DNA of 35,794 nucleotides, from the NCBI RefSeq assembly GCF_900111985.1, contig NZ_FOKI01000032.1, positions 1-35,794 of the forward strand. The letters are read 5' to 3'. How positions within the stretch are numbered: position 1 is the stretch's first letter; the number at the start of each line of letters is the position of its first letter. Below are positions 24,101 to 32,449 of the stretch, in pieces. Below the pieces are notes generated by a model that ran no database searches, was not told where the DNA came from, and worked only from the letters and a program-made list of their open reading frames with translations. Both the position numbers and the translations under genes were made by a program. The stretch is from Clostridium frigidicarnis. GTDB taxonomy: Bacteria > Bacillota > Clostridia > Clostridiales > Clostridiaceae.

Positions 24101-24271
24101 TTACTCTGCTATTGGAGCGCCTACTGGACAAACATTTGCACAGTTTCCGCAATCGATACAAGTATCAGCATCGACAACAAATATAGAATCTCCTTGACTT
24201 ATAGCGTCTACTGGACATTCAGAAGCACAAGCTCCACATGAAACGCAAGCGTCAGTTATTTTATATGCCAT
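24101..24271 (-). CDS. 2[4Fe-4S] ferredoxin
   Basis: A 56-residue clostridial-type ferredoxin, a low-potential electron carrier. Two cluster motifs are present: CVSCGACASECP and CIDCGNCANVCP, each CxxCxxCxxxCP, followed by the acidic C terminus. Both clusters have all their ligands. The start at 24271 (MAYKITDACVSCG) is fixed by AGGAGGTG; the reading frame extends upstream but has no site there. It is preceded on the same strand by the HMA-like gene, though a gap of 170 bases lies between them, so it is probably a separate transcript. Confidence 0.97.
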   Translation of the reverse strand: MAYKITDACVSCGACASECPVDAISQGDSIFVVDADTCIDCGNCANVCPVGAPIAE

Positions 24272-24443
24272 ATTAAAGCACCTCCTATTATAGAAGTTTT
24301 TTTCCATGTTTATTTTAACATGTTTTATACTGTTTTGAAAGTTTTTTCTCAAAACATTATAACTTTTCATTTAATTTATTAATATATATTGTTTTTTAAT
24401 AATAATAATCAGTATTATATATTATAATTTTATATTTTATTAT

Positions 24444-24647
24444 CTACAGTACTGTATACCCTAAATCTTCTATAGATTGAATAATGTCATCTACTGTCAC
24501 AAAATAATTATCAAAAATTATCTGTGTTTCACCTTTAACAGCATTTATTTCACAAGCTATGACACCTTCATTATTTGATATTGCATTTCTTACAACATTT
24601 ACATCCTGCATTGTTTTCATATTACAAATTTTTAATACTGATTTCAT
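24444..24647 (-). CDS. HMA-like small protein without a CxxC metal site
   Basis: 67 residues with the beta-alpha-beta-beta-alpha-beta pattern of heavy-metal-associated domains: MKSVLKICNMKTMQDVNVVRNAI, then INNEGVIACEINAVKGETQIIF, then VDDIIQSIEDLGYTVL. In true copper chaperones the first loop is GMTCxxC; here it is CNMKTMQD, with one Cys only. Normal soft-metal binding is therefore doubtful. It lies 12 bases after ricT and probably shares its transcript. It may be a degenerate HMA domain or a relative with another role. Confidence 0.75.
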   Translation of the reverse strand: MKSVLKICNMKTMQDVNVVRNAISNNEGVIACEINAVKGETQIIFDNYFVTVDDIIQSIEDLGYTVL

Positions 24648-24658
24648 CTACAACCCCC

Positions 24659-25564
24659 CTAATCTTCCTTAAGCAAGTCTTTTATTAGTTCTTTATCCTC
24701 TGTAGGATCCGCATCTATCTTTATTTCTTCATCATTTACAGTACCTTCATAAGTTCCCGAAATCATCTTAACATCATCTATTTTAAACTCTTCTATATAT
24801 TCTTCATCATCTCTTCTTAGTTTTACTTTAATACCTTCTTTTATTATACTATTTGAAATAACCTCTCCCTTACCTTGTTCAGTTTCAATAATTGATCCTA
24901 CTTTAGGCATACGAGTTCTTATTTCTTCATATATTTCCTGCTCGTAATTTAAACAACACATTAATCGTCCACATATTCCAGAAATCTTAGTTGGATTTAA
25001 TGATAAATTTTGCTCTTTAGCCATTTTTATAGATACTGAAGTGAAATCTCCTAAAAATGATGAGCAACACATAGGCCTTCCACATGGTCCTAACCCACCG
25101 ATCATTTTGGCTTCATCCCTAACACCTATTTGTCTAAGTTCTATTCTTGTTTTAAATATTGTAGCTAGATCTTTTACAAGCTCTCTAAAATCAACTCTTC
25201 CTTCAGCTGTAAAATAGAATATAACCTTATTATTATCAAATGTATACTCTACATCTATAAGTTTCATACCTAATCCATGTTCTTCTATTTTCTTCAAACA
25301 TATATCAAAAGCATTCTCTTCCTTTTCCTTATTTGAAGTATGTTTTTGTATATCTTCTTCTGTTGCTACCCTTAATACATTCTTTAAAGGAGCTACTATA
25401 TCTTCTTCTTGAACCTCTTTAGATCCTATTACACAGCTTCCGAATTCTATTCCTCTTGCCGTCTCAACAATGACATAGTCATCTTTTTTTGCCTCTGTAT
25501 CATCTGGTGCAAAGTAATATATTTTACCTGCCTTTTTAAAGCGTACACCTACTACTTTTATCAT
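24659..25564 (-). CDS. ricT: RicT/YaaT (PSP1-domain protein)
   Basis: In B. subtilis RicT (YaaT) forms a complex with YlbF and YmcA that helps RNase Y mature mRNAs and influences Spo0A activity; the complex holds iron-sulfur clusters. The 301 residues include the PSP1 domain with Cys-rich GGLGPCGRPMCCSSFLGDF and SGICGRLMCCLNYEQE near residues 160-205. The neighbours darA and holB give the same order as Bacillus. It starts three bases before the holB stop region; ATG at 25564. Confidence 0.93.
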   Translation of the reverse strand: MIKVVGVRFKKAGKIYYFAPDDTEAKKDDYVIVETARGIEFGSCVIGSKEVQEEDIVAPLKNVLRVATEEDIQKHTSNKEKEENAFDICLKKIEEHGLGMKLIDVEYTFDNNKVIFYFTAEGRVDFRELVKDLATIFKTRIELRQIGVRDEAKMIGGLGPCGRPMCCSSFLGDFTSVSIKMAKEQNLSLNPTKISGICGRLMCCLNYEQEIYEEIRTRMPKVGSIIETEQGKGEVISNSIIKEGIKVKLRRDDEEYIEEFKIDDVKMISGTYEGTVNDEEIKIDADPTEDKELIKDLLKED

Positions 25565-25566
25565 AA

Positions 25567-26502
25567 TTAAACCTCCAATATGTTAAGAAGCATAACATCA
25601 AAGGTTATCAATGCATTGACATTCTTTCTTAACGAATCTCTAGTATTATTCAAATTATTTATTATCTTATTTATTTTATTAAATGAAAGATTTCTCGACA
25701 ATTCGATTATATCCTCTATTTTATCCTTATTTAATATATAATCAGGATTTTTTATATCTTTATATAAAAGTATGTCTCTTGAAAAGTATAATATATTATC
25801 TAAAACTTCGCTATAATAATCTTTATAATTTTCTGTTATATATTTTACATATTTTATAACCACGTTAACATCTTTAGAATTTATTTCCTTAAGAAGTTTA
25901 ACAACAAACTCTCTTACTTCATTAAAAACATCATCTTTTAAAAATCTATCCATTTTTCCTGGTATACCATTACTAAAAGCTATAGCTACCTCCTTATCTA
26001 TAGAATTTTCATTAACATGATATTTTTCCAAATAAGTTTCAATTTCTTCTAATGATAATCTATTCAATTTATGTATTTGACATCTTGACTTTATAGTCTG
26101 TAAAATGTTCTCTATATTTTCACATAATAAAATTATATAAACACCTTTTGGTGGTTCTTCTATTGTTTTTAAAAAGGCATTTTGTCCTTGAGTTGTCATA
26201 GTGTCCGCCTTATAAACTAATATAACCTTCTTATTTCCTTCAAATGGTTTTTTGTTTATTTCTCCTATTAACCCTCTTATATCCTCAACACCAATTGTTT
26301 TCTTATTAGATTTAAATTCTATTAAATCTACATAGTATTTATCCTCATTCTTTTCTAAAATATTTAAGGCTAATTCTTTACCTACTACGCTTTTTCCTAT
26401 TCCATCCTCACCTACTATAAGATGAGCATGGGAGAGTGATTGTCTTTCCACTGCTTTTTTTAAACTATTTCTTATATAACTATGTCCGATTACATCTATC
26501 AA
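25567..26502 (-). CDS. holB: DNA polymerase III delta-prime subunit
   Basis: Clamp-loader ATPase-like subunit. The 311 residues have Walker A GEDGIGKSVV (31-40) and the sensor region GVYIILLCENIENILQTIKSRCQ. The usual zinc-binding Cys cluster of E. coli delta-prime is absent, as in several Firmicutes. It lies tightly between ricT and darA, as in Bacillus; yaaR, which usually stands here in Bacillus, is missing. Confidence 0.9.
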   Translation of the reverse strand: MIDVIGHSYIRNSLKKAVERQSLSHAHLIVGEDGIGKSVVGKELALNILEKNEDKYYVDLIEFKSNKKTIGVEDIRGLIGEINKKPFEGNKKVILVYKADTMTTQGQNAFLKTIEEPPKGVYIILLCENIENILQTIKSRCQIHKLNRLSLEEIETYLEKYHVNENSIDKEVAIAFSNGIPGKMDRFLKDDVFNEVREFVVKLLKEINSKDVNVVIKYVKYITENYKDYYSEVLDNILYFSRDILLYKDIKNPDYILNKDKIEDIIELSRNLSFNKINKIINNLNNTRDSLRKNVNALITFDVMLLNILEV

Positions 26503-26520
26503 CTACACTCTCCCCTTTAA

Positions 26521-26847
26521 TTAAATTTTTATAAACTGATCAACATCAACTACAAAAATTGTTGCTCCTCCAACTTGAACCTCAACTGGAAATGGTACGT
26601 ATACCCCTGTAGATGTCGTTGGTAAAGGTGTTGCTACTATTTGATCTCTGATCTTACAAATATCCTCAATTATTTCTAAAACTTTGTCTACTTTCTCTTT
26701 TTCAACACCTATCATAAGTGTAGTATTACCTGACTTCAAAAAGCCTCCTGTTGTTGCTAGTTTTGTTACCCTATAACTAGCATCTGTTAGCTCATTTACT
26801 AAATCTGGGGCATCATCATCTTGTACTATAGCAATAATTAGCTTCAT
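26521..26847 (-). CDS. darA: Cyclic di-AMP-binding PII-like protein DarA (YaaQ/PstA)
   Basis: Receptor for the second messenger c-di-AMP, of the PII-like fold. The 108 residues begin MKLIIAIVQDDDAPDLVNEL and include the binding-region signature TKLATTGGFLKSGNTTLMIG near residues 28-47. The start at 26847 has AGGAGGTG with suitable spacing; an in-frame GTG three codons earlier is inside that site. Its synthase DisA is also in this window, so signal maker and receptor are 15 kb apart. Its target is unknown. Confidence 0.95.
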   Translation of the reverse strand: MKLIIAIVQDDDAPDLVNELTDASYRVTKLATTGGFLKSGNTTLMIGVEKEKVDKVLEIIEDICKIRDQIVATPLPTTSTGVYVPFPVEVQVGGATIFVVDVDQFIKI

Positions 26848-26906
26848 ATGAAACACCTCCTAGTTTTTTATATATATTTTACCATATTCTAAATTGTAAA
26901 TACATT

Positions 26907-27542
26907 TTAATTATTAAAAATTTTCTTTTCTAATACCCTTATTGTATCATTAAAAACTTCCTCTATTGATTTACTTGCATCTACTGATATAATCCTATTT
27001 TTATATATTTCCTTCACAAGATTATATCCTTCACATACCTTTTTATGAAATTCTACTCCTTCTAAATCTAATCTGTTAACTTCTCTTCCACTATTTCTAC
27101 TAATTCTTTCAAGTCCTAATTCTGGGGTTATATCAAAATATATAGTCAAGTCCGGCATGTTATTATCTATTGCAAAGCAATTCATATTATATACCTCTTC
27201 TATTCCTAATCCTCTAGCATAACCCTGATATGCTAAAGATGAATCTATAAACCTATCACAAAGAACTATTTTCCTATTATTTAATGCTGGTATAACTTTT
27301 TCCACCAAATGTTGTCTTCTCGCTGCTGCATATAACAAAGCTTCTGTTCTTCCATCCATACTTGTATTGTTATTATTTAAAATAACGGCTCTTATTTGCT
27401 CCGATATATCTATGCCGCCAGGTTCCCTTGTCTTCAAACATTGAATTCCCTTATCTAAAAAATATTTATAAACCATTTCTAATATAGTTGTTTTTCCTGC
27501 TCCGTCTGGTCCTTCAAATGTTATAAACATGCCTTTTTTCAC
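26907..27542 (-). CDS. tmk: Thymidylate kinase
   Basis: Phosphorylates dTMP to dTDP. The 211 residues start with [16 protein letters not shown] (P-loop), then the [12 protein letters not shown] substrate motif near residue 95 and the REPGG motif near 39. The start is GTG at 27542 with AAGGAGAG upstream; an internal ATG four codons later is less well placed. It follows the decarboxylase gene, as yaaO-tmk in Bacillus. Confidence 0.95.
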   Translation of the reverse strand: MKKGMFITFEGPDGAGKTTILEMVYKYFLDKGIQCLKTREPGGIDISEQIRAVILNNNNTSMDGRTEALLYAAARRQHLVEKVIPALNNRKIVLCDRFIDSSLAYQGYARGLGIEEVYNMNCFAIDNNMPDLTIYFDITPELGLERISRNSGREVNRLDLEGVEFHKKVCEGYNLVKEIYKNRIISVDASKSIEEVFNDTIRVLEKKIFNN

Positions 27543-27591
27543 TCTAGTTCTCTCCTTCGTAAATAAATATAATTAATTTTAACATAAAACT

Positions 27592-28995
27592 CTACTCTAA
27601 AATCCAAATATTATTATTATTTAACCCTAAAACAGATACTCCTGATTTAATATATTGCTCTAACTGATTAATAACATTATAATCTATAACTTCACCCATT
27701 ATAATTAAAGGTATACCTGGTGGATATGGAACTATGTTTTGTCCACAAATTAATCCTTCTGAATTTCTATAATCCACAGTTTTTTTATTTCTATCCATAG
27801 CTTCGTGTGGACAAACTCCCATTTTAGGAACATAGTTTGTGTATAACATTTCAAAATCTTCTTTAATGTCTCTTTCATTACACTTACTCAATACTTTATA
27901 AATATATTCAAATTCATATTTATCATTAAAAGTAGAAGGTATTAAAACCACATTACTATAATCACTCATTTCACATTGAATTTTATTTTTTCTTAAGTAA
28001 TCTAATAATCTATGCCCACTAAATCCTTTGCCTACATTTATAACAATTCTACTCTTGTCTACACTAATATCGTTATTGTCTAATGTTTTTTCACTTAAAC
28101 ATTTGAATAATTTCAACTTATCAATTTTATTTTTTAACCCTTCACATAAATTTACAAGGTCTTCATAATGTTCTTTTCCATACTCATCAAGATATGCTCT
28201 GGCAAAATCCATAGACATCATGAATGCATATGAAGGACTTGTTGTTGAAAAACATGATAAATAAAATTCGACTTTATCTTTTAACTTTATATCTCCTATA
28301 TGTAAAAAAGCTGTTTGAGTTAAACTTGGCAGTGTCTTATGTGCACTCATAACAACCATATCTGCCCCCATCTCTATAGCACTTTTAGGTAATTTAGGAC
28401 TTACTCCAAAATGAGCTCCATGTGCTGAATCCACAAGAATTTTTATAGATCTTTTTTTGCATTTATCTATTATTTTTTCTAAATCTAAAGCCGTTCCATA
28501 ATAGCTTGGATATGTTAAAATCGCTGCCTTTATATCATTGTTACTTTCTAAGACAAAATTTAAATGCTCCTTATCTATTGTTAAAGGAGCATTAAAATTT
28601 TTATCTACCTTGTAATTTACATATACAGGTTTTAGTTTTCTAAGAATTATTCCATTAAATATAGATTTATGACATCCTCTTTCTACTAAAACTTTATCGC
28701 CCTCTTTTAACGCCGAAAATATCATTATAAGATTTCCTGAAGTACTCCCATTTACTAAATAATATGATTTTTTGCTTTTATATGTCTTACTTAATAAGTT
28801 TAAAGAATCCTTTATTGATTCTTCTGGTTTACTAAGATTATCTAAACCATCTACTTCTGTTAGGTCTCCCTTTATGAACAAATCAAATATGTCATAATCT
28901 AAAAAACTTTTACCCATTTTATGTCCTGGCATAGAAAACGGTAAATTTTTTTCATCTAAATAGTTTCTTATAGCGTCAATTATTGGTGTATTCAC
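27592..28995 (-). CDS. Orn/Lys/Arg decarboxylase family protein, YaaO-like
   Basis: PLP-dependent basic amino-acid decarboxylase of the prokaryotic fold type I group. The 467 residues have the N-terminal MPGHKMGKSF motif (22-31), STSGNLIMIFSAL near 84, the Asp-His pair VDSAHGAHFG (D189, H192) and the PLP lysine in MSAHKTLPSLTQ (K220). The C-terminal part has FPPGIPL-type PYPPGIPLI. All catalytic residues are intact. The exact substrate (arginine, lysine or ornithine) is not visible. It lies between the CsfB-like gene and tmk. Confidence 0.85.
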   Translation of the reverse strand: MNTPIIDAIRNYLDEKNLPFSMPGHKMGKSFLDYDIFDLFIKGDLTEVDGLDNLSKPEESIKDSLNLLSKTYKSKKSYYLVNGSTSGNLIMIFSALKEGDKVLVERGCHKSIFNGIILRKLKPVYVNYKVDKNFNAPLTIDKEHLNFVLESNNDIKAAILTYPSYYGTALDLEKIIDKCKKRSIKILVDSAHGAHFGVSPKLPKSAIEMGADMVVMSAHKTLPSLTQTAFLHIGDIKLKDKVEFYLSCFSTTSPSYAFMMSMDFARAYLDEYGKEHYEDLVNLCEGLKNKIDKLKLFKCLSEKTLDNNDISVDKSRIVINVGKGFSGHRLLDYLRKNKIQCEMSDYSNVVLIPSTFNDKYEFEYIYKVLSKCNERDIKEDFEMLYTNYVPKMGVCPHEAMDRNKKTVDYRNSEGLICGQNIVPYPPGIPLIIMGEVIDYNVINQLEQYIKSGVSVLGLNNNNIWILE

Positions 28996-29006
28996 TTTAA
29001 TTCCTC

Positions 29007-29216
29007 CTAATTGGAAATTCCCTTTATATATTTTATATTCCCTAAATATTTTCTAACTATATGTTTTTTTACACATTTCATATAATACTCATAAAAATCA
29101 GTACATTGTTTTGAGTTAATTATTCTACACTCACAATTATAGCAGATGCTTTTTCCCTTAACTACTAATCCGTCATCCACCTTTTTTCTACATATAATAC
29201 AAACATGTTCTCTCAT
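29007..29216 (-). CDS. csfB: CsfB/Gin-like inhibitor of sigma-G
   Basis: 69 residues with a zinc finger-like start: MREHVCIICRKKVDDGLVVKGKSICYNCE, of which CIIC and CYNC are the metal pairs. In B. subtilis CsfB (Gin) keeps sigma-G inactive until engulfment. The position directly upstream of yaaO and tmk is the same as csfB in Bacillus, and a sigma-F/G-like promoter lies upstream. The ATG at 29216 has AGAGGTG upstream; an in-frame GTG five codons earlier is in that site. Confidence 0.85.
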   Translation of the reverse strand: MREHVCIICRKKVDDGLVVKGKSICYNCECRIINSKQCTDFYEYYMKCVKKHIVRKYLGNIKYIKGISN

Positions 29217-29246
29217 ATACACACCTCTCACTTCAATATACTGTTA

Positions 29247-29274
29247 ATTATTTCCTTTTTATTTTTTTTTATTC
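29247..29274 (-). promoter_or_regulatory. Candidate sigma-F/sigma-G promoter of csfB
   Basis: On the minus strand GAATA (29270-29274) and GGAAATAAT (29247-29255) are 14 bases apart. These match the sigma-F/G consensus (GHWTA and GGNNANHNT) except for a one-base short spacer. It is about 30 bases from the start codon, and csfB in Bacillus is known to be a forespore gene. Confidence 0.5.
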
Positions 29275-29445
29275 ACATCCAAATATATATTTATAAGTCT
29301 AATATCCAATATAGTTTTAATTAAAATTCTATTAATAACATCAACATTGATTTAATCTTAGATAAATATAGTTAAAACTTAACCATAAATATATTTTTTC
29401 TTTTAAGGATATACTATTTATATGATTGATTAAGGAGGATTATAT

Positions 29446-30597
29446 ATGAAACAGGAAATAATAACTTATTTATCCACCTGTGAAGATGAGCTTTATGATA
29501 TTGCTAAATATATTTATATGAATCCAGAAGAAAGCTATAAAGAATATAATTGTTGCAAATACATAATAAATTTTTTAAAAAAGCACAATTTCGAAGTAAA
29601 GGAAAATTTCTTAGATATAGACACTGCTTTTTATGCTTCCTTTGGCTCTGGCTATCCTAAAATATGTTATATGTGTGAATATGATGCTGTACCTGGAGAA
29701 GGTCATATAACAGGACATAATCTACTTACATCTATGTCCTTAGGTGGTGCTATAGGTTTATCTAAAGTTATTGATAAATTAGGTGGATCTGTAATTGTTC
29801 TTGGCTGCCCTGGTGAATATTTAGGTGGAGCTAAAATAACTATGTTTAAACAAGGTATATTTAATGATATAGATGTAGTATTAATGGCTCACCCTGATGT
29901 AGTAACCAGAGAAAGTGGTACTTCTTCTGCAATACTGCCCTTATCTATAAAATTTTTTAATGAAGAACAAACTTTAAGTTTTAAGAACAACAAGGTATAT
30001 ACTCCTTTAGATGCTACCTTACTTTCATTCAATATGATGAATTGTCTTCAAAAGGGATTACCTGATAATGCCGTTTTAAACAGTGTACTGTCTAAAGGTG
30101 GCTATACCCCATTATTGGTTCCTGAAGAATGTGAGAGTAAAATCTATATAAGAGCCGACAACATATGTATTGCAGAGGATATAAGTTCTAAAATTAAACT
30201 TGCAGTAAAAACAGTGAGTTCTCTTATGGACATAAATCATTCTGTAAATTTTTACGAACTACCTTATGAAGAGTTAATAACTAACAAAACCCTATCTAGA
30301 TTGTTCTCACATAATTTAAAAGAGCATGGGATAATTGATATTGGAGAATCTAGAAATATTAATGCTGGTTTAAGTTTAGGAACTATTAGTAAAAAAGTTC
30401 CTTGCATACACCCATACATATGTATAATTGATGATAAATCAACAGCTTATGCATCGCGTGATTTTGCAAATGCTACAATATCATCTTATGCAAAAAATAT
30501 AGCTTTAAAAGTTAGCGAAACACTAGCCTGTACTGCCGTAGATTTGATAGAAAAATCCACATTAATTTCTGAAGCAAAAAAGGAATTATTCAAATAA
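29446..30597 (+). CDS. M20 peptidase/amidohydrolase-like protein with altered metal site
   Basis: 383 residues of the M20D group. EYDAVPGEGHITGHNLL (78-94), GCPGEYLGG (120-128), MAHPDV (147-152) and VPCIHPYI are recognisable. In working M20D enzymes the motif reads GHACGHN; here the metal Cys is Thr 89. The EE pair of the catalytic base reads E124-Y125. The His of the dimerisation-domain motif KEAHAA is replaced by Thr, and the STDMGNVS segment is NAGLSLGTIS. Thus several catalytic positions are changed, and hydrolase activity is doubtful. AAGGAGG precedes the ATG. It is closed by a perfect terminator. No partner gene indicates a substrate. Confidence 0.8.
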   Translation: MKQEIITYLSTCEDELYDIAKYIYMNPEESYKEYNCCKYIINFLKKHNFEVKENFLDIDTAFYASFGSGYPKICYMCEYDAVPGEGHITGHNLLTSMSLGGAIGLSKVIDKLGGSVIVLGCPGEYLGGAKITMFKQGIFNDIDVVLMAHPDVVTRESGTSSAILPLSIKFFNEEQTLSFKNNKVYTPLDATLLSFNMMNCLQKGLPDNAVLNSVLSKGGYTPLLVPEECESKIYIRADNICIAEDISSKIKLAVKTVSSLMDINHSVNFYELPYEELITNKTLSRLFSHNLKEHGIIDIGESRNINAGLSLGTISKKVPCIHPYICIIDDKSTAYASRDFANATISSYAKNIALKVSETLACTAVDLIEKSTLISEAKKELFK

Positions 30598-30599
30598 AA

Positions 30600-30636
30600 A
30601 AAAGTAAAAGTCTCTTTAAAAGAGACTTTTACTTTT
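30600..30636. terminator. Bidirectional terminator between M20-like gene and membrane protein
   Basis: A 17-bp stem (AAAAGTAAAAGTCTCTT and its inverse) with a 3-base loop and T tails on both sides. The end of the minus-strand membrane protein gene lies inside it. Confidence 0.85.
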
Positions 30637-31122
30637 AATTAAGATGTTATTTAATTTCACTAGTAATCTTGAACTTGGTTGAAAGTAAAACTTTCTATAT
30701 ACATTTCCGTCCTTATATATACAACAATATCTTTCAAACATATTAACCGAACAAACATAATTTTTAGATGATATTATATTTAATTTTCTATTCAAATCAC
30801 TCATCTTACCAACAAAAACTATATCCTGTAGTTTTATATTTTCAGCTGTATATTGATGCTTATCCTTTAGCTTATGAATAATTAATTGGTCTGCTATTAT
30901 TGAATATCTATATCGTACCTTACATTTTATAAATTCTCCTGCCATAATCATACATGCTACTATTTTCAACAATGGATCCGTCAAATATCCAATTCTATAT
31001 TCAAAAAGTCTTATGTCTTCAACTCCATTAGCAATAACTATCATCAATGAAACAAGTAATAACCCACCAACTATCCTTGGAGCCTTTTTAGTTTCAACAA
31101 TTTCTTTATACATAGTATTCAT
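30616..31122 (-). CDS. Unknown two-helix membrane protein
   Basis: 168 residues. Hydrophobic helices near residues 18-38 (IVGGLLLVSLMIVIANG) and 52-70 (LLKIVACMIMAG) are followed by a 95-residue basic cytoplasmic-type tail with beta-rich strands (YRYSIIADQLIIHKL; CCIYKDGNVYRKFYFQP). This outline resembles small PH-like or bacterial signalling membrane proteins, but I recognise no family. The ATG at 31122 has GGGGGA eight bases upstream. It is convergent with the M20-like gene. Confidence 0.6.
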   Translation of the reverse strand: MNTMYKEIVETKKAPRIVGGLLLVSLMIVIANGVEDIRLFEYRIGYLTDPLLKIVACMIMAGEFIKCKVRYRYSIIADQLIIHKLKDKHQYTAENIKLQDIVFVGKMSDLNRKLNIISSKNYVCSVNMFERYCCIYKDGNVYRKFYFQPSSRLLVKLNNILIKSKSLF

Positions 31123-31461
31123 TACTAAATTCCCCCACAATTACACATATAATATTTGTATTAACATAGAGATTATACTAGGGTTTATATAAATTATCTA
31201 ACCCTCTATACCCTCTATAACCTTCAAAAATCTTGAACTTGTCCATTTATCTCTTGGTGTCTTACTTAAAATCTCATTATCTTACGAAAACTCTCGTTTT
31301 TAATTTTATACAATGTTAATTTTGTTAATTTAAATTTAATTATATTTATATAATATTTTATTTTACTTCTTAATATATATATAAATGATACTATTTTTAT
31401 ATCCTCCTTCATATGTCGTTAATTTCAAGCATTATTTAATTAAAGTGAGGTGTTTATTTTG
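31123..31461. other. Gene-free divergent promoter region
   Basis: About 340 AT-rich bases between two divergent genes. CCCTCTATA occurs twice in tandem (about 31202-31220). The LD-carboxypeptidase leader is poor in structure. No operator or ncRNA is recognised. Confidence 0.5.
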
Positions 31462-32367
31462 ATGCCAACTAGTATTAAATTAGGTGATACTATTGGAATA
31501 TTAGCTCCTGCCAGTGGTGATAAAAATTTATTTATAGATGAAAAAATTTGTATACTAAAAAATTTAGGATTTAAAATTAAAACAGGTAACCATTTATACG
31601 ACAAATTAGGATACTTAGCTGGTACTGATGAAGCTAGAGCTTCTGACTTAATGGATTTTTTTTGTGACGACAACATTAAAATGATTATGTGTTTACGTGG
31701 CGGCTATGGAAGTATGAGAATTCTTCCATATCTAGACTTTAAAAAATTAAAAAATATTAATAAAATCTTTATGGGCTATAGTGATATTACATGTATTCTT
31801 AATACATTATATTCAAAACTTGGCTTAGTAACATTCCATGGACCCATGGCTACATCTGATTTTAATGACAAATATACATTAAGCAGTTTTATAAACACTG
31901 TTACAAATCTTACATCATCATATAATATAGTTAATCCATCCCATATACCATTGATTTGTCACGGCACAACTAATGCTACTGGCACGTTAATTGGTGGTAA
32001 TTTATCAATTATATGTAGTACCCTAGGTACACCCTATGAGATAGATACTCACAATAGAATTTTATTTATTGAAGATGTTGGTGAAGATGTTTATTCAATT
32101 GATAGAATGCTTTGTCAATTAAAGCTTAGTGGAAAACTGGATAGCTGTTCCGGATTTTTATTAGGTCAGTTTAAAAATTGTAATAACAAAAAAACATCAT
32201 ATACTCTTAATGATGTTTTTAACAACTATATATTTTCTTTAAATAAACCTGTTATATCTAATTTTATGAGTGGCCATGATACTCCAAACCTTACAATTCC
32301 AATAGGTGCAAAAGCAAAACTTGATGTTAAAAAAGCTAGACTATGTGTTGAACTCATGGAATTATAA
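31462..32367 (+). CDS. LD-carboxypeptidase (S66 family, LdcA/MccF-like)
   Basis: Serine peptidase releasing D-alanine from L,D bonds of recycled murein peptides; MccF members detoxify microcin C. The 301 residues have LAPASG near residue 15, the nucleophile serine in FMGYSDITCILN (S107), FIEDVGEDVYSIDRML with Glu 204, and SGHDTPNLTIPIG with His 272, so the Ser-Glu-His triad is complete. The ATG at 31462 is chosen with GAGGTG nine bases upstream; TTG at 31459 or GTG at 31450 are alternatives. It stands alone on the plus strand. Confidence 0.88.
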   Translation: MPTSIKLGDTIGILAPASGDKNLFIDEKICILKNLGFKIKTGNHLYDKLGYLAGTDEARASDLMDFFCDDNIKMIMCLRGGYGSMRILPYLDFKKLKNINKIFMGYSDITCILNTLYSKLGLVTFHGPMATSDFNDKYTLSSFINTVTNLTSSYNIVNPSHIPLICHGTTNATGTLIGGNLSIICSTLGTPYEIDTHNRILFIEDVGEDVYSIDRMLCQLKLSGKLDSCSGFLLGQFKNCNNKKTSYTLNDVFNNYIFSLNKPVISNFMSGHDTPNLTIPIGAKAKLDVKKARLCVELMEL

Positions 32368-32421
32368 TTAATATTATCCATTATCATTCCACTGCAAAAC
32401 TAATATAATTTTTTATAGAAT

Positions 32422-32449
32422 AAAAACATGAGTATTTACTCATGTTTTT
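32422..32449. terminator. Bidirectional terminator after LD-carboxypeptidase and epimerase
   Basis: AAAAACATGAGTA pairs with TACTCATGTTTTT around TT. The C-terminal codons of the epimerase gene are in it. Confidence 0.85.
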
